Positions 7,906 to 16,000 of a stretch of DNA of 64,000 bases are shown here, in pieces. Position 1 is the stretch's first letter; each line of letters starts with the position of its first letter. The stretch lies in NCBI RefSeq assembly GCF_016863335.1, contig NZ_BOOR01000038.1, positions 85,606-149,605 of the forward strand. The letters are read 5' to 3'. Position numbers and translations under genes: made by a program. This DNA is from Planotetraspora thailandica. GTDB taxonomy: Bacteria > Actinomycetota > Actinomycetes > Streptosporangiales > Streptosporangiaceae. The notes beneath the pieces are model-generated. The model was given only the letters and a program-made list of their open reading frames with translations, searched no databases and was not told the origin of the DNA.

Positions 7906-8904
7906 TCAGGGCGGCGGAGGATCCGTACGGTGCCGGGCCAGAGGCGGCAGCCGCCTGACGGCGGCGATCGCGGCCCGCACGGGAGGCAGGACGCGGGTGA
8001 GGGCCCCGGCGCGCCGCCGGTCCGGTTGCGGCCGGTTGAGCGGGAACGACGCCGCCAGCGCCGCCGCGGCGGAGGCGGCTCCGCGCCTGCCGCGTTCCTC
8101 CCATCCCGCGCCGCACGCGGCGGAGGCGACCTCGCCGAGTTCGGAGACGAACATCGCCGCGCTGGCCGGGCGCAGCGCCGGGTCGCCGGCCAGGCCCCGC
8201 CCCGCGACGGCGCGCAGCGGCTCCAGCAGCCCCGCCACATGACCGGCCCTGGCATCGGGTGACGGCGCCCGGCCGGTCAGGCACTCGTAGAAGACCGCCG
8301 TCGCCGCGTACATGTCCGAGGCCGCGGAGGCGGGGCGTCCCGCCGCGAGTTCGGGCGCGAGATATTCCGCCGATCCGGCCCGTAGGGCCAAGCCCAGCCC
8401 GGCGAGCTTGCTCGTGCCGTCGCCCTGCACGAGCACCCGCTCGGGCCGGTGGTCGCCGTGGACGACGCCCGCCTCGTGCGCGGCGGCGAGGCCGAGCAGG
8501 GAGTCCTTGAGCACGACGAGGGCCGTTTCCGGCGTGATCGTCGCCGGGCGGCGCAGTAGCGCCCGCAGTGTGGCCCCGTTGACCACCTCCATGACGACGG
8601 CCGCCCCCTGTGGGCCCTCGGCGTAGCCGTACACACGGGCGAGGTGCGGGTCGTCGAGCTCCATCAGGATCCGGGCCCGCTCGCGGAACCGCCCGGCGAA
8701 ACCGGGCTCCCGCCGCGCATCCTCGGGGAGATAGCCGATGGCCACGCGGGCGCCGGTCATCTCGTTCACGGCCAGCACCACCCGGCCGTCCGCGTCTGAT
8801 CGGCCCGGGTTCCCGGGGTCGCCCGGCTTCCCGGGTTCGCCGTCCGGGCCGAGCCTGCGCACCTCGGCGTATCCGGGCACGCGCCAGCCTCCGGGGCCGC
8901 TCAT
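7906..8904 (-). CDS. Pseudokinase with collagen-like insert
   Basis: 332 residues from ATG 8904, chosen for GGAG seven bases upstream; an earlier in-frame ATG at 8952 lacks an RBS. The protein is a clear paralogue of the neighbouring STPK (shared GYAEVRRL, LKDSLLGLAAAHEAGVVH, YAATAVFYECLTGRAP). Every catalytic element is altered: the glycine loop is replaced by Gly-X-Y triplets (GPD GEP GKP GDP GNP, about residues 19-33), VAIK reads VAIGY, HRD reads HGD, and DFG reads AGL. The C-terminal ~70 residues are basic and have no clear membrane helix. It lies 162 bases upstream of the STPK gene on the same strand. A regulatory or decoy role is inferred. Confidence 0.8.
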   Translation of the reverse strand: MSGPGGWRVPGYAEVRRLGPDGEPGKPGDPGNPGRSDADGRVVLAVNEMTGARVAIGYLPEDARREPGFAGRFRERARILMELDDPHLARVYGYAEGPQGAAVVMEVVNGATLRALLRRPATITPETALVVLKDSLLGLAAAHEAGVVHGDHRPERVLVQGDGTSKLAGLGLALRAGSAEYLAPELAAGRPASAASDMYAATAVFYECLTGRAPSPDARAGHVAGLLEPLRAVAGRGLAGDPALRPASAAMFVSELGEVASAACGAGWEERGRRGAASAAAALAASFPLNRPQPDRRRAGALTRVLPPVRAAIAAVRRLPPLARHRTDPPPP

Positions 8905-8967
8905 GGCATCTCCAGGGTCTGGGAGGAACGGGGTAGCCCAAAGTGTGCCCAATCGGACAGGCCTGCG

Positions 8968-9606
8968 CTATCCCCTCGCGCTGATGTGCGCAGGCACGGG
9001 GATGCCGGGAGCGAGGAGCGGGTCGGCCTGCGGCTCGCCCCACGACACGACGAGGGGGAGTACCCCCGCCCAGACGGGCAGGTCGTAATCGCCGTCGTCG
9101 TCCTTCGGCGGCCCCTGCCGCACCTTGACGGACGCCTCCTCCAATGACAGCGCGAGCACGGCCGTCCCCGCGAGCTCCTTCCTGGTCGGCGGGCGCACGA
9201 CGTCCCACTGGCCAGGGGCGAACTGCTCGACGATCGCCCGCAGCCCCGCGACGTGCTCGTCTGGGTCGTCCACGATGCGGGCATGCCCGTAGATCATCGC
9301 GCTGCGGTAGTTCACAGAGTGGTGGAAGGCCGACCGGGCCAGCACGATGCCGTCGACGTGGGTCACGGTGACGCACACCGGCGCGGCGTCCCCGGCGCGA
9401 AGAGAGGTCGCGCCGGTCGAGCCGTGGAGGTATAGGGTCTCGCCGATCCGCCCGTACCCGGTCGGGATCACCATCGGGGCCCCGTCGACGATCACGCCAA
9501 GGTGGCAGATGAGGCCGGCGTCGAGCACGGCGTGGAGATCGGTTCGATCGGTCCTGCCGCGGTCCTTGGCTCGGTTCAGGGTCGTGCGCGCGGTGGTGGA
9601 GAGCAT
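8968..9606 (-). CDS. PPOX-fold flavoprotein (FMN-binding split barrel)
   Basis: 212 residues from ATG 9606. The pattern TDLHAVLDAGLICHLGVIVDGAPMVIPTG and HSVNYRSAMIYGHARIV is typical of the pyridoxamine 5'-phosphate oxidase-like family, small FMN- or F420-binding enzymes of the cytoplasm. It is divergent from a MocR regulator, a pairing often seen in actinobacteria that suggests control by a PLP-related or other small ligand. TAATTT ends seven bases before the ATG without an RBS, so translation is probably leaderless; a longer frame (ATG 9639) would overlap the operator. Substrate unknown. Confidence 0.85.
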   Translation of the reverse strand: MLSTTARTTLNRAKDRGRTDRTDLHAVLDAGLICHLGVIVDGAPMVIPTGYGRIGETLYLHGSTGATSLRAGDAAPVCVTVTHVDGIVLARSAFHHSVNYRSAMIYGHARIVDDPDEHVAGLRAIVEQFAPGQWDVVRPPTRKELAGTAVLALSLEEASVKVRQGPPKDDDGDYDLPVWAGVLPLVVSWGEPQADPLLAPGIPVPAHISARG

Positions 9607-9613
9607 GACGGCT

Positions 9614-9619
9614 AAATTA
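9614..9619 (-). promoter_or_regulatory. -10 box of leaderless PPOX gene
   Basis: TAATTT on the minus strand, seven bases before ATG 9606. It lies next to the shared palindrome at 9626-9650, so a repressor bound there would block it. Confidence 0.5.
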
Positions 9620-9625
9620 GGCGCA

Positions 9626-9650
9626 AGTGGACTGCTCAACCATGTCCACT
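9626..9650. promoter_or_regulatory. Operator palindrome between PPOX and mocR genes
   Basis: AGTGGAC (9626-9632) and GTCCACT (9644-9650) form a perfect inverted repeat with an 11-base spacer, between the divergent PPOX and MocR genes. It is the obvious candidate for MocR autoregulation and control of the neighbour. Confidence 0.6.
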
Positions 9651-9674
9651 CTCAGCTGTTCCCGGGAGACCACT

Positions 9675-11132
9675 TTGCGCGCGGAAATCGACCTTCCCCT
9701 GCTCGTGGACAGGGCGTCCTCCCAAGCCCTGGCCGTACAGGTCGGAGACCAGTTGCGGGACGCGATGCGCAGCGGCGCGCTGAAGGAGGGCGAGCGCCTG
9801 CCGTCGACCCGCGCGCTCGCCGGCCTGCTGGGCGTGAGCCGCACCGTGGTGGTCGACGCCTACCAGCAGCTCTACGCCGAGGGGTGGCTTGACGGGCGGC
9901 ATGGTTCGGGCACCTTTGTGGCGTCTTCGGGCGATTGCATGATCACGCAGAGAGAATCCCCAGGTCAGGAGGGCTATCACCGAAGAACTGCACGATCACG
10001 AACGGCGAACCCGCAGGTCGGAGGGGATGCCCCCGAAGTTCTGCATGATCACGCCAAGGGGGGTGAGGCGGGTGTGGGGGTGGTGGATCTGCGGCCGGGG
10101 CGGCCGTGGGTGGGGGCCTACGACGTGGCGGCGTGGCGGCGGGCCTGGCGCAGCGCCGGAGACGTCCCGCCTGCCGACAGGCGTGACATGCGCGGGCACC
10201 TCCCGCTCCGTGAACTGCTCGCCGATCACCTGCGCCGCACGAGGGCCGTGCCCACCTCTCCGGCGAACGTCATGGTCACCCAGGGCACGGGCCACGGGCT
10301 CGACCTCATCGCCGCCACCCTCGTACGGCCCGGCGCGCGAGCGGGCGTCGAGGAGCCCGGCTGGCGGGTCGCGAGGAACGTGCTGGCAGCCAGAGGAGCC
10401 GAGATCGTCCCCTGTCCCGTCGACGACCAAGGGGTGATCGTCGAAGCGCTTCCCGACGACCTCGAGGTGCTCTACACCACCCCCGCCCACCAGTTCCCGG
10501 TCGGCGGACGGCTGCCGATCCCGCGCAGGGAGCGGCTGCTCGCCTGGGCCCGTCGTACCGGGGCGCTGATCGTCGAGGACGACTACGACGCCGAGTTCCG
10601 CTACGACGTGGGCCCCCTGCCGGCGTTGCACGGGCTGGACCCGGCCAGGGTCGTGCTGCTCGGAACGCTGTCGAAGTCGCTCAGCCCCGACGTCGGGCTG
10701 GGCTGGCTGGTGGCGCCCGAGCCGATGCTCGACATGATCGCCCGGCGCAGACACGAACTGGCCGACTCGGTGCCGGGGCCGGTGCAGGCGGCGGTGACGA
10801 CCCTGCTGGCGAAGGGCGACCTCGACCGGCACCTGCGCCGGATGCGGCGGGAGTACGCCCGCCGCCGCGCGGCCATCGTCGAGGCGCTCGGCCCGCTGGT
10901 GTGCGGAGACACCGCCGGGCTGCACGTGCTGATCGAGCTCCCCGAGCACGTCGTGCCCGGCCTCGTCAGGCGAGCAGAGGAACGCGGCGTGCTCCTGGAC
11001 ACGCTGGAGCGCCACCACCACGGGCCGCCCCGCGTGCACGGTCTCGTGCTCGGGTACGGCTCGGCCTCGCTCGCCGAGGTGAGACGCGGCTGCGCGGTGA
11101 TCGGCGAGCTGCTCTCACCGGCGGGTCACTGA
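9675..11132 (+). CDS. MocR-family transcriptional regulator (GntR HTH + aminotransferase fold)
   Basis: 485 residues from TTG 9675, chosen because GGGAG lies six bases upstream and the protein then begins RAEIDLPLLVDR as relatives do; an in-frame ATG at 9642 lacks an RBS. Residues ~12-80 are a GntR winged helix (GERLPSTRALAGLLGVSRTVV). Residues ~140-480 are a fold type I aminotransferase domain with VEDDYDAEFRYD and the PLP lysine in GTLSKSLSPD. MocR proteins sense PLP or related ligands and act as repressors or activators. The linker between domains (~88-140) is encoded by a repetitive sequence also found at 59.8 kb. Its stop overlaps the convergent lipoprotein gene. Confidence 0.9.
   Translation: MRAEIDLPLLVDRASSQALAVQVGDQLRDAMRSGALKEGERLPSTRALAGLLGVSRTVVVDAYQQLYAEGWLDGRHGSGTFVASSGDCMITQRESPGQEGYHRRTARSRTANPQVGGDAPEVLHDHAKGGEAGVGVVDLRPGRPWVGAYDVAAWRRAWRSAGDVPPADRRDMRGHLPLRELLADHLRRTRAVPTSPANVMVTQGTGHGLDLIAATLVRPGARAGVEEPGWRVARNVLAARGAEIVPCPVDDQGVIVEALPDDLEVLYTTPAHQFPVGGRLPIPRRERLLAWARRTGALIVEDDYDAEFRYDVGPLPALHGLDPARVVLLGTLSKSLSPDVGLGWLVAPEPMLDMIARRRHELADSVPGPVQAAVTTLLAKGDLDRHLRRMRREYARRRAAIVEALGPLVCGDTAGLHVLIELPEHVVPGLVRRAEERGVLLDTLERHHHGPPRVHGLVLGYGSASLAEVRRGCAVIGELLSPAGH
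9936..10090. repeat. Dispersed TGCATGATCACGC repeat inside mocR
   Basis: The word TGCATGATCACGC occurs at 9936-9948 and 10042-10054, with a variant TGCACGATCACGA at 9989-10001; a GGGGGGTG tract follows the 10042 copy. The same word plus G-tract occurs at 59783 downstream of the CDF gene. The stretch encodes the MocR interdomain linker, so an intergenic-type repeat appears to have been captured in frame. Confidence 0.6.
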
Positions 11133-11818
11133 AGGACCTTCCCGCCGTCGGGCGACACCGCGAACCACGTCCCGCCGATGCCCTGCCCCTTCAGGTCGCC
11201 CGGCTGCGCGTCGCCCGCGAAGCGGTAGACGGGCCAGCCGCCCACGGTCAGCTGGATCTGACCGTCCTTGCGCTGGATCGCCCCGATCTGCTGCGGGTCG
11301 ACGCCCGACAGGTAGACGTGGCCGCCCTGCTTGACGGTCACGGGCGGCCACTGCGCGGCACACGAGTCGTCGCAGTTGGACTGCGAGGGGTTCGCCGTGT
11401 CCTTGTCGAAGCGGTACAACGCCGCCTGGTTGATGTTGACCAGGCGGGGGGAGCTGAGCGGGGGAGCCGTCACCGCCGTCAGCTGAACCCACTGCGGCGG
11501 AGTCTCCTGGACGGCCGCGCCGACGACCGTGCCGCCGGTGCCGTTCAGGCCGGCCTCCGCGGCCGTGCTGTTGACGAGCTGCAGCCCGGTGTTGTCCACG
11601 GCCGGGGCAGCCGGGGCGGCGGGTGCCGAGGAGGCGGGAGCCGGGGCGTCGCCGATCGTTATCGTCTTGCCGCAGCCGGACATGACCGCCACGCCGCAGA
11701 CGGTGAGGACGGACGCGACCAGGGCACGACGTATCGGCCCACGCGCGGTGCGGGAGCCGGAAAAGGTGAGATGAGCAGTCACGTCGCCTACACGAGACAG
11801 GGGCCTTGAATGGTTCAC
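11126..11818 (-). CDS. Secreted lipoprotein with COG4315-type repeats
   Basis: 230 residues if the GTG at 11818 is used; a GTG at 11782 would still retain the signal peptide. A basic N-region, a hydrophobic core and the lipobox VMSGC give a type II signal peptide. After a Pro/Ala/Ser linker come two repeats of the secreted-repeat family (Lipoprotein_15/COG4315): LYRFDKDTANPSQSNCDDSC with AAQWPPV, and VYRFAGDAQPGDLKGQGIGGTWFAV. Such proteins are cell-surface lipoproteins of unknown function, sometimes near electron-transfer genes. It is divergent from the WXG100-like gene at 11945 and overlaps the mocR stop by seven bases. Confidence 0.85.
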   Translation of the reverse strand: MNHSRPLSRVGDVTAHLTFSGSRTARGPIRRALVASVLTVCGVAVMSGCGKTITIGDAPAPASSAPAAPAAPAVDNTGLQLVNSTAAEAGLNGTGGTVVGAAVQETPPQWVQLTAVTAPPLSSPRLVNINQAALYRFDKDTANPSQSNCDDSCAAQWPPVTVKQGGHVYLSGVDPQQIGAIQRKDGQIQLTVGGWPVYRFAGDAQPGDLKGQGIGGTWFAVSPDGGKVLQ

Positions 11819-11944
11819 CCTTCCGGCAGGCGACCCGCTCCGAGCACGCCGCCGTGCGGGAGGACACGGCCCGGTTGAACGAAACGGCCCACCTGACTCG
11901 TGTGAATGACGAGCTCATCGTTGTCACAGCACGAGGGGATCGGG

Positions 11945-12238
11945 ATGGCTCAAGACGTCAACATTCCTGGGGACGAACTGCGGGAGGCCCAGAACATGCT
12001 GGGCTTCGTGCACGACTACATCGACATCGGACACCACACGTTCGACTTCGACGCGGCGTTCGGCCCCGAACTGTCCCACGGCTCGGCCCAGAACTTCGAG
12101 AACAAGTGGGAGGACGGCAAGCACCAGTTGCAGAAGCAGGTGCAAGGGATCAAGGACGCCATCGGCAGCATCCTCGACTCCTTCGAGAAGACCGACCAGG
12201 ACGCGGTGAGCAACCTCGACGACGGAGGCGGCAAATGA
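11945..12238 (+). CDS. WXG100-like type VII secretion substrate
   Basis: 97 residues, predicted all-helical, the size of ESAT-6/WXG100 proteins. A helix-turn-helix hairpin is suggested with Trp-Glu-Asp (FENKWEDGK, residues ~52-60) in place of the WXG turn, followed by a long amphipathic helix ending SFEKTDQDAVSNL. GAGGGG six bases upstream sets ATG 11945. The stop overlaps the next ATG (ATGA at 12235), so the two genes are translationally coupled. The EssC-like ATPase gene lies convergent 0.8 kb away. Assignment as a substrate or chaperone of this T7SS is inferred from fold and context. Confidence 0.7.
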   Translation: MAQDVNIPGDELREAQNMLGFVHDYIDIGHHTFDFDAAFGPELSHGSAQNFENKWEDGKHQLQKQVQGIKDAIGSILDSFEKTDQDAVSNLDDGGGK

Positions 12239-12873
12239 GGAACGCGCGACGCTTCCTGCTCGACGTCCCGGACCTGTGGACCGAGCTCGACCTGAGCGGG
12301 GAGGAACTCGCCAAGACCCGTGCGAAGGCCCTGGCCACGACCGACGACCCGCGCGAGAAGGCACAGATCAACGACATGTTCCGGCAGGGCCGCGAGGTCA
12401 CCCGGGCGGCTCGCAGGCACGGGGCGCTGCTCGCCACGGGCACGGCGACCCTTTACGACGAGGGCCTGTTCATGGCGTACGGCATGGTCTTCGCCGTCAC
12501 CACGCCCAAGGGATCGGAGCTGACGCTGCCGGTGCTGTCGGCGCAGCTCGGGGTGTCGTCGGCGTCGGGTACGGCGCCGAAGGACCGGGTCATCTCCTCC
12601 GCGAAGCTGCCCCACGTGGGCACCGTGGCGCGTGTCACCGGCACCGAGGTCACCCGGGTGACGGCCGACATCGACGTCAAGCTGCTGACGATGCACACGA
12701 TGATGCCGGTGCCCGGCACGACCGAGGACTTCCTCGTGGTCACCCTCGCCAGCCCCAACCTGCCGCTGAAGAGCGAGGTGTACGACCTCTTCGATGCGAT
12801 CACGAGCACGTTCCGCTTCCTCTCCGAAGGCGGCGAGGTCGTCCCCCCGCGCGGCCCCGGCGACGAGGACTGA
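12235..12873 (+). CDS. T7SS-locus protein of unknown function
   Basis: 212 residues, coupled by ATGA overlap to the WXG100-like gene. The N-terminal ~75 residues are helical and charged; the rest (LFMAYGMVFAVTTP, then alternating Thr/Val strands) looks beta-rich, with no signal peptide or transmembrane helix. I do not recognise the family. Coupling implies a fixed ratio with the small helical protein, as expected for a chaperone or co-secreted partner. A bidirectional terminator at 12951-12983 separates it from the convergent EssC-like gene. Confidence 0.7.
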   Translation: MRNARRFLLDVPDLWTELDLSGEELAKTRAKALATTDDPREKAQINDMFRQGREVTRAARRHGALLATGTATLYDEGLFMAYGMVFAVTTPKGSELTLPVLSAQLGVSSASGTAPKDRVISSAKLPHVGTVARVTGTEVTRVTADIDVKLLTMHTMMPVPGTTEDFLVVTLASPNLPLKSEVYDLFDAITSTFRFLSEGGEVVPPRGPGDED

Positions 12874-12950
12874 ACCGCGTCTCTGGTCTGCGTCTCTGAT
12901 TGGGGCCCCTGGCCGGGGCCGCTCGACCGGCATCGGCTCAATTCGCCGAA

Positions 12951-12983
12951 GGGGCGGCCGGGACCGTCGGTCCCTGCCGCCCC
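12951..12983. terminator. Bidirectional terminator between convergent T7SS genes
   Basis: GGGGCGGC-c-GGGACC-gtc-GGTCCC-t-GCCGCCCC: 14 paired positions around a 3-base loop with one C/T mismatch. It lies 78 bases after the 12873 stop and 31 bases beyond the EssC-like stop, so it can serve both. No strong U-tract. Confidence 0.75.
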
Positions 12984-13013
12984 TGGGCGTCCGGAGCGTG
13001 TGCGGCTTCCGGG

Positions 13014-16000
13014 TCAGAGGTTCACGTCGGACAACGGAACCTGCACCGAGAGCAGCGATCCGTCGCCGAGGTGCAGCAAACCCCTGCCCGGCCGCGGCGC
13101 CTGACCGACGACGCCGCGGGTCAGCCGCACTCCGATGACCTCGCCGTCGCTCAGGCTCTGCGGCGACAGCAGCATGCCGATGCGGTTGCGCTTCACCTGG
13201 CCCATCCAGCCGGCCAGGCTGAGCGACAACGATTCGGCGTTGCCTGCCACCATCACACCCCAGCCGTTGCCCGCGCCCCCGCGGGCGAGCAGGGCGAGGT
13301 CGGGGTCGATCTCGGCTCCCATGAACAACTCGGCGTCGTCCACGACGATCACCGCGTTCTCCTCCGGCACATTGCCGAGCACCTGCCGGAACTCCTCCAC
13401 CGACACCTGTGAGTCGGTGATGACGGCGGCGACGCCGGGACGGTTCTCGAGATCGCGCAGAGGTGACCGCCTCGGCGCGAGCACGATCAGGCCGGTGCCC
13501 GCGGCCAGCAGCGAAAGCGACGCGGTGAGCAGTGCCGTGCTGCGGCCCGTGCGCGGCGGCCCCGCGATGACGAACGTCGGGACGTCCGAGAGGTCGGGGC
13601 CGAGCGAGGTGAGGGTGTCACCGCCGATCGCGACCATCGGCCGCATCGGCCCGACCCGCGTGTGCAGGGCGAGGGCGTCGGCGTACGAGATCCGGTCGGG
13701 AAGCACGTCGAGCCGCTGCGCCCTGCGGGCCGGGGGCACGTCGGCCTCGCGCTCGGTCAGCGCCCGGCCGAGCTGAATGAGGAACTGTCCCTGCGCGGCA
13801 CCGGCCAGGTCGGGGCCCAGCACCATGATCTGCGTCTCGCTCAGGTCCTGCGTCCGTATGCCGCGTCCCGGGGCGGGATCGGACGGCGCCGACTTGGTGG
13901 GGATGCCGACCGAGGAATAGTCCTGACGGTCGTTCAGCCGTAAAACGATCTTGTCCTCGGTGGTGCCGGAGAACCGGCTGCTCCCGAGGACGCGGTCGCC
14001 CGCCAGCACGACGTGGATGCCTGCACCCGCGCCGTCACGCAGGAGCCGGATCATCCGCTCCATCAAACTGCCGTTGTCGTACGACGTGAACTCGCGCTCG
14101 AAGACCTCGAACCGGTCCACCATCAGCACGATGTGCGGCAGCCGCTCGCCCGGGGCCTGCGTCAGGCGCAGTTCGGTGAGGTCGGCGGCGCCCCGCGCGC
14201 CGAGCACGCTCTGACGGTGCGTGAGCTCCGCGCTGAGCCGGTCCAGCAGCCGCGCCAGGCGTTCGACCTGGTTGCGGTCCACGATCGCACCGCAGTGCGG
14301 CAGCGACGTCAGCGCGTTGAGCGCGCCGTTGCCGCAGTCGATGCCGTAGAGGTGCACGTCGTCGGACCCGTGCGCCTGGGCGAGCGCCGCGGCCAGGGTG
14401 CGCAGCGTCTGGGAACGCCCGCTGCGGGGCGACCCCACGATGTGGAGATGGCCGGCGCGGTCGACGTCGAACAGCAGCGGCGAACGGGTCTGCTGCGCGG
14501 GCAGGTCGACCATGCCGTACTCGACGGCGGGAAGGGCCGCGTCCCGTACGGCGCCGGGCTTGGGAGCGGGCGGCGCGGTCCACTCCAGCACGTCCGGCAG
14601 CGGCGGCAACCACGGGCTCGGCTGCGGGGGGATCCCGGAGAGCGTCGCCGCCTGCGCGATGGCCTGCGTGAGGACCGCCAGGTCGGTGACCGCCTCCGTC
14701 TGGGCGACGCCCGCGCCGCCGCGGGAGCGGCCCCGGGGCAGCGGACCGCCGAGGTCCTGCCACGACACCACTTCGGCCCGCACGGGGGCCTCCGTGCCCG
14801 TCACGGCCCCGCCGCCGGGACGGCGCCCGCCGACACGCCCGGACTGGAAGGGCAGCAGGGCCGACGGGCCGAGTCGCGCGTAGGCCCGGCCCGGGTTGGC
14901 CGGGGAGATCTCGCCGGAGTCGGGCGCGTCGATGATGTCGCGGCTCTCGGTGGTGTCGGTGGTGCGCAGCGCGATCCGCAGGTTGGTGTTGGCCCGGATG
15001 TCCGGTGTCACCGCGCCGCCCGGCCGCTGGGTCGCCAGCACCATGTGGATTCCCAGCGAACGGCCACGCTGGGCGATGTTGACCAGACCCGAGATGAAGT
15101 CGGGCAGCTCACGGACCATGGAGGCGAACTCGTCGACGACCAGCAGCAGCCGCGGAAGAGGAGGCAGGACGTCGCCGCCGCGCGTGCGCTTGTCCAGATA
15201 GTCCTCGATGTCCTTGGCGGCCGCCCCGGCCAGCAGCGTCTCGCGGCGTCGCAGCTCGGCGCCCAGGGAGACCAGGGCCCGCTCCACCAGATGCGTGTCG
15301 AGGTCGGTGACCAGGCCGACGGTGTGCGGCAGATCCGCGCACTCGGCGAAGGCGCTGCCGCCCTTGTAGTCGACGAGGACGAACGTCATCTCGTCGGGAC
15401 GGTTCACCACCGCGAGGGTGGCGACCAGGGTCTGCAGCAGCTCCGACTTGCCGGAGCCGGTCGTGCCCGCGATCAGCGCGTGCGGACCGTCGCGGACCAG
15501 GTCGATCGAGAACTCGCCGTCGTAACCGCTGCCCAGCACCGCTCTGGTGCTGCGGCCCCCGAGCGACCAGCCGGCCATCACGGCGTCCGCGGTCGGCGGT
15601 TCGAGGGTCAGCAGGTCGAGCAGGCGTACCGATCCGGGAAGCGTGCTCTCGTCGCCGTCCCCGACGCCTCGCAGCGGCGCCAGCGCCCGCCCGAGGTTGT
15701 CGTACCAGCCCGGCTCCGGCGAGTCGGTGCGCACGTTCTCCAGGGCCGCGCTCCCGCCCGTGCGGACCCGGGAGGTGCCCGTGGAACCTGCGGCGGTGAC
15801 GATGACCGCGCCGCACTCCTCCGGCAGGAGGCGCTCCTCGCGGTCGATGCAGATGGTGTAGACGCCCACCGAGGGGCCGTCGCGCAGCAGAGCGATGACA
15901 CCGGGAAGCGAACGCGCCCGCCGGGCCTGCTCCAGGACCACCAGGATGTCGGGGTAGCCGTTGACGCCGCCCCTGACCAGTTCGGGCCCGGCCGCGGTCC

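Noticed and set aside
11806..12873. Longer frame upstream of the 212-residue T7SS gene
   Set aside because: The first ~140 codons overlap the WXG100-like gene in another frame; the ATGA-coupled start at 12235 is better.
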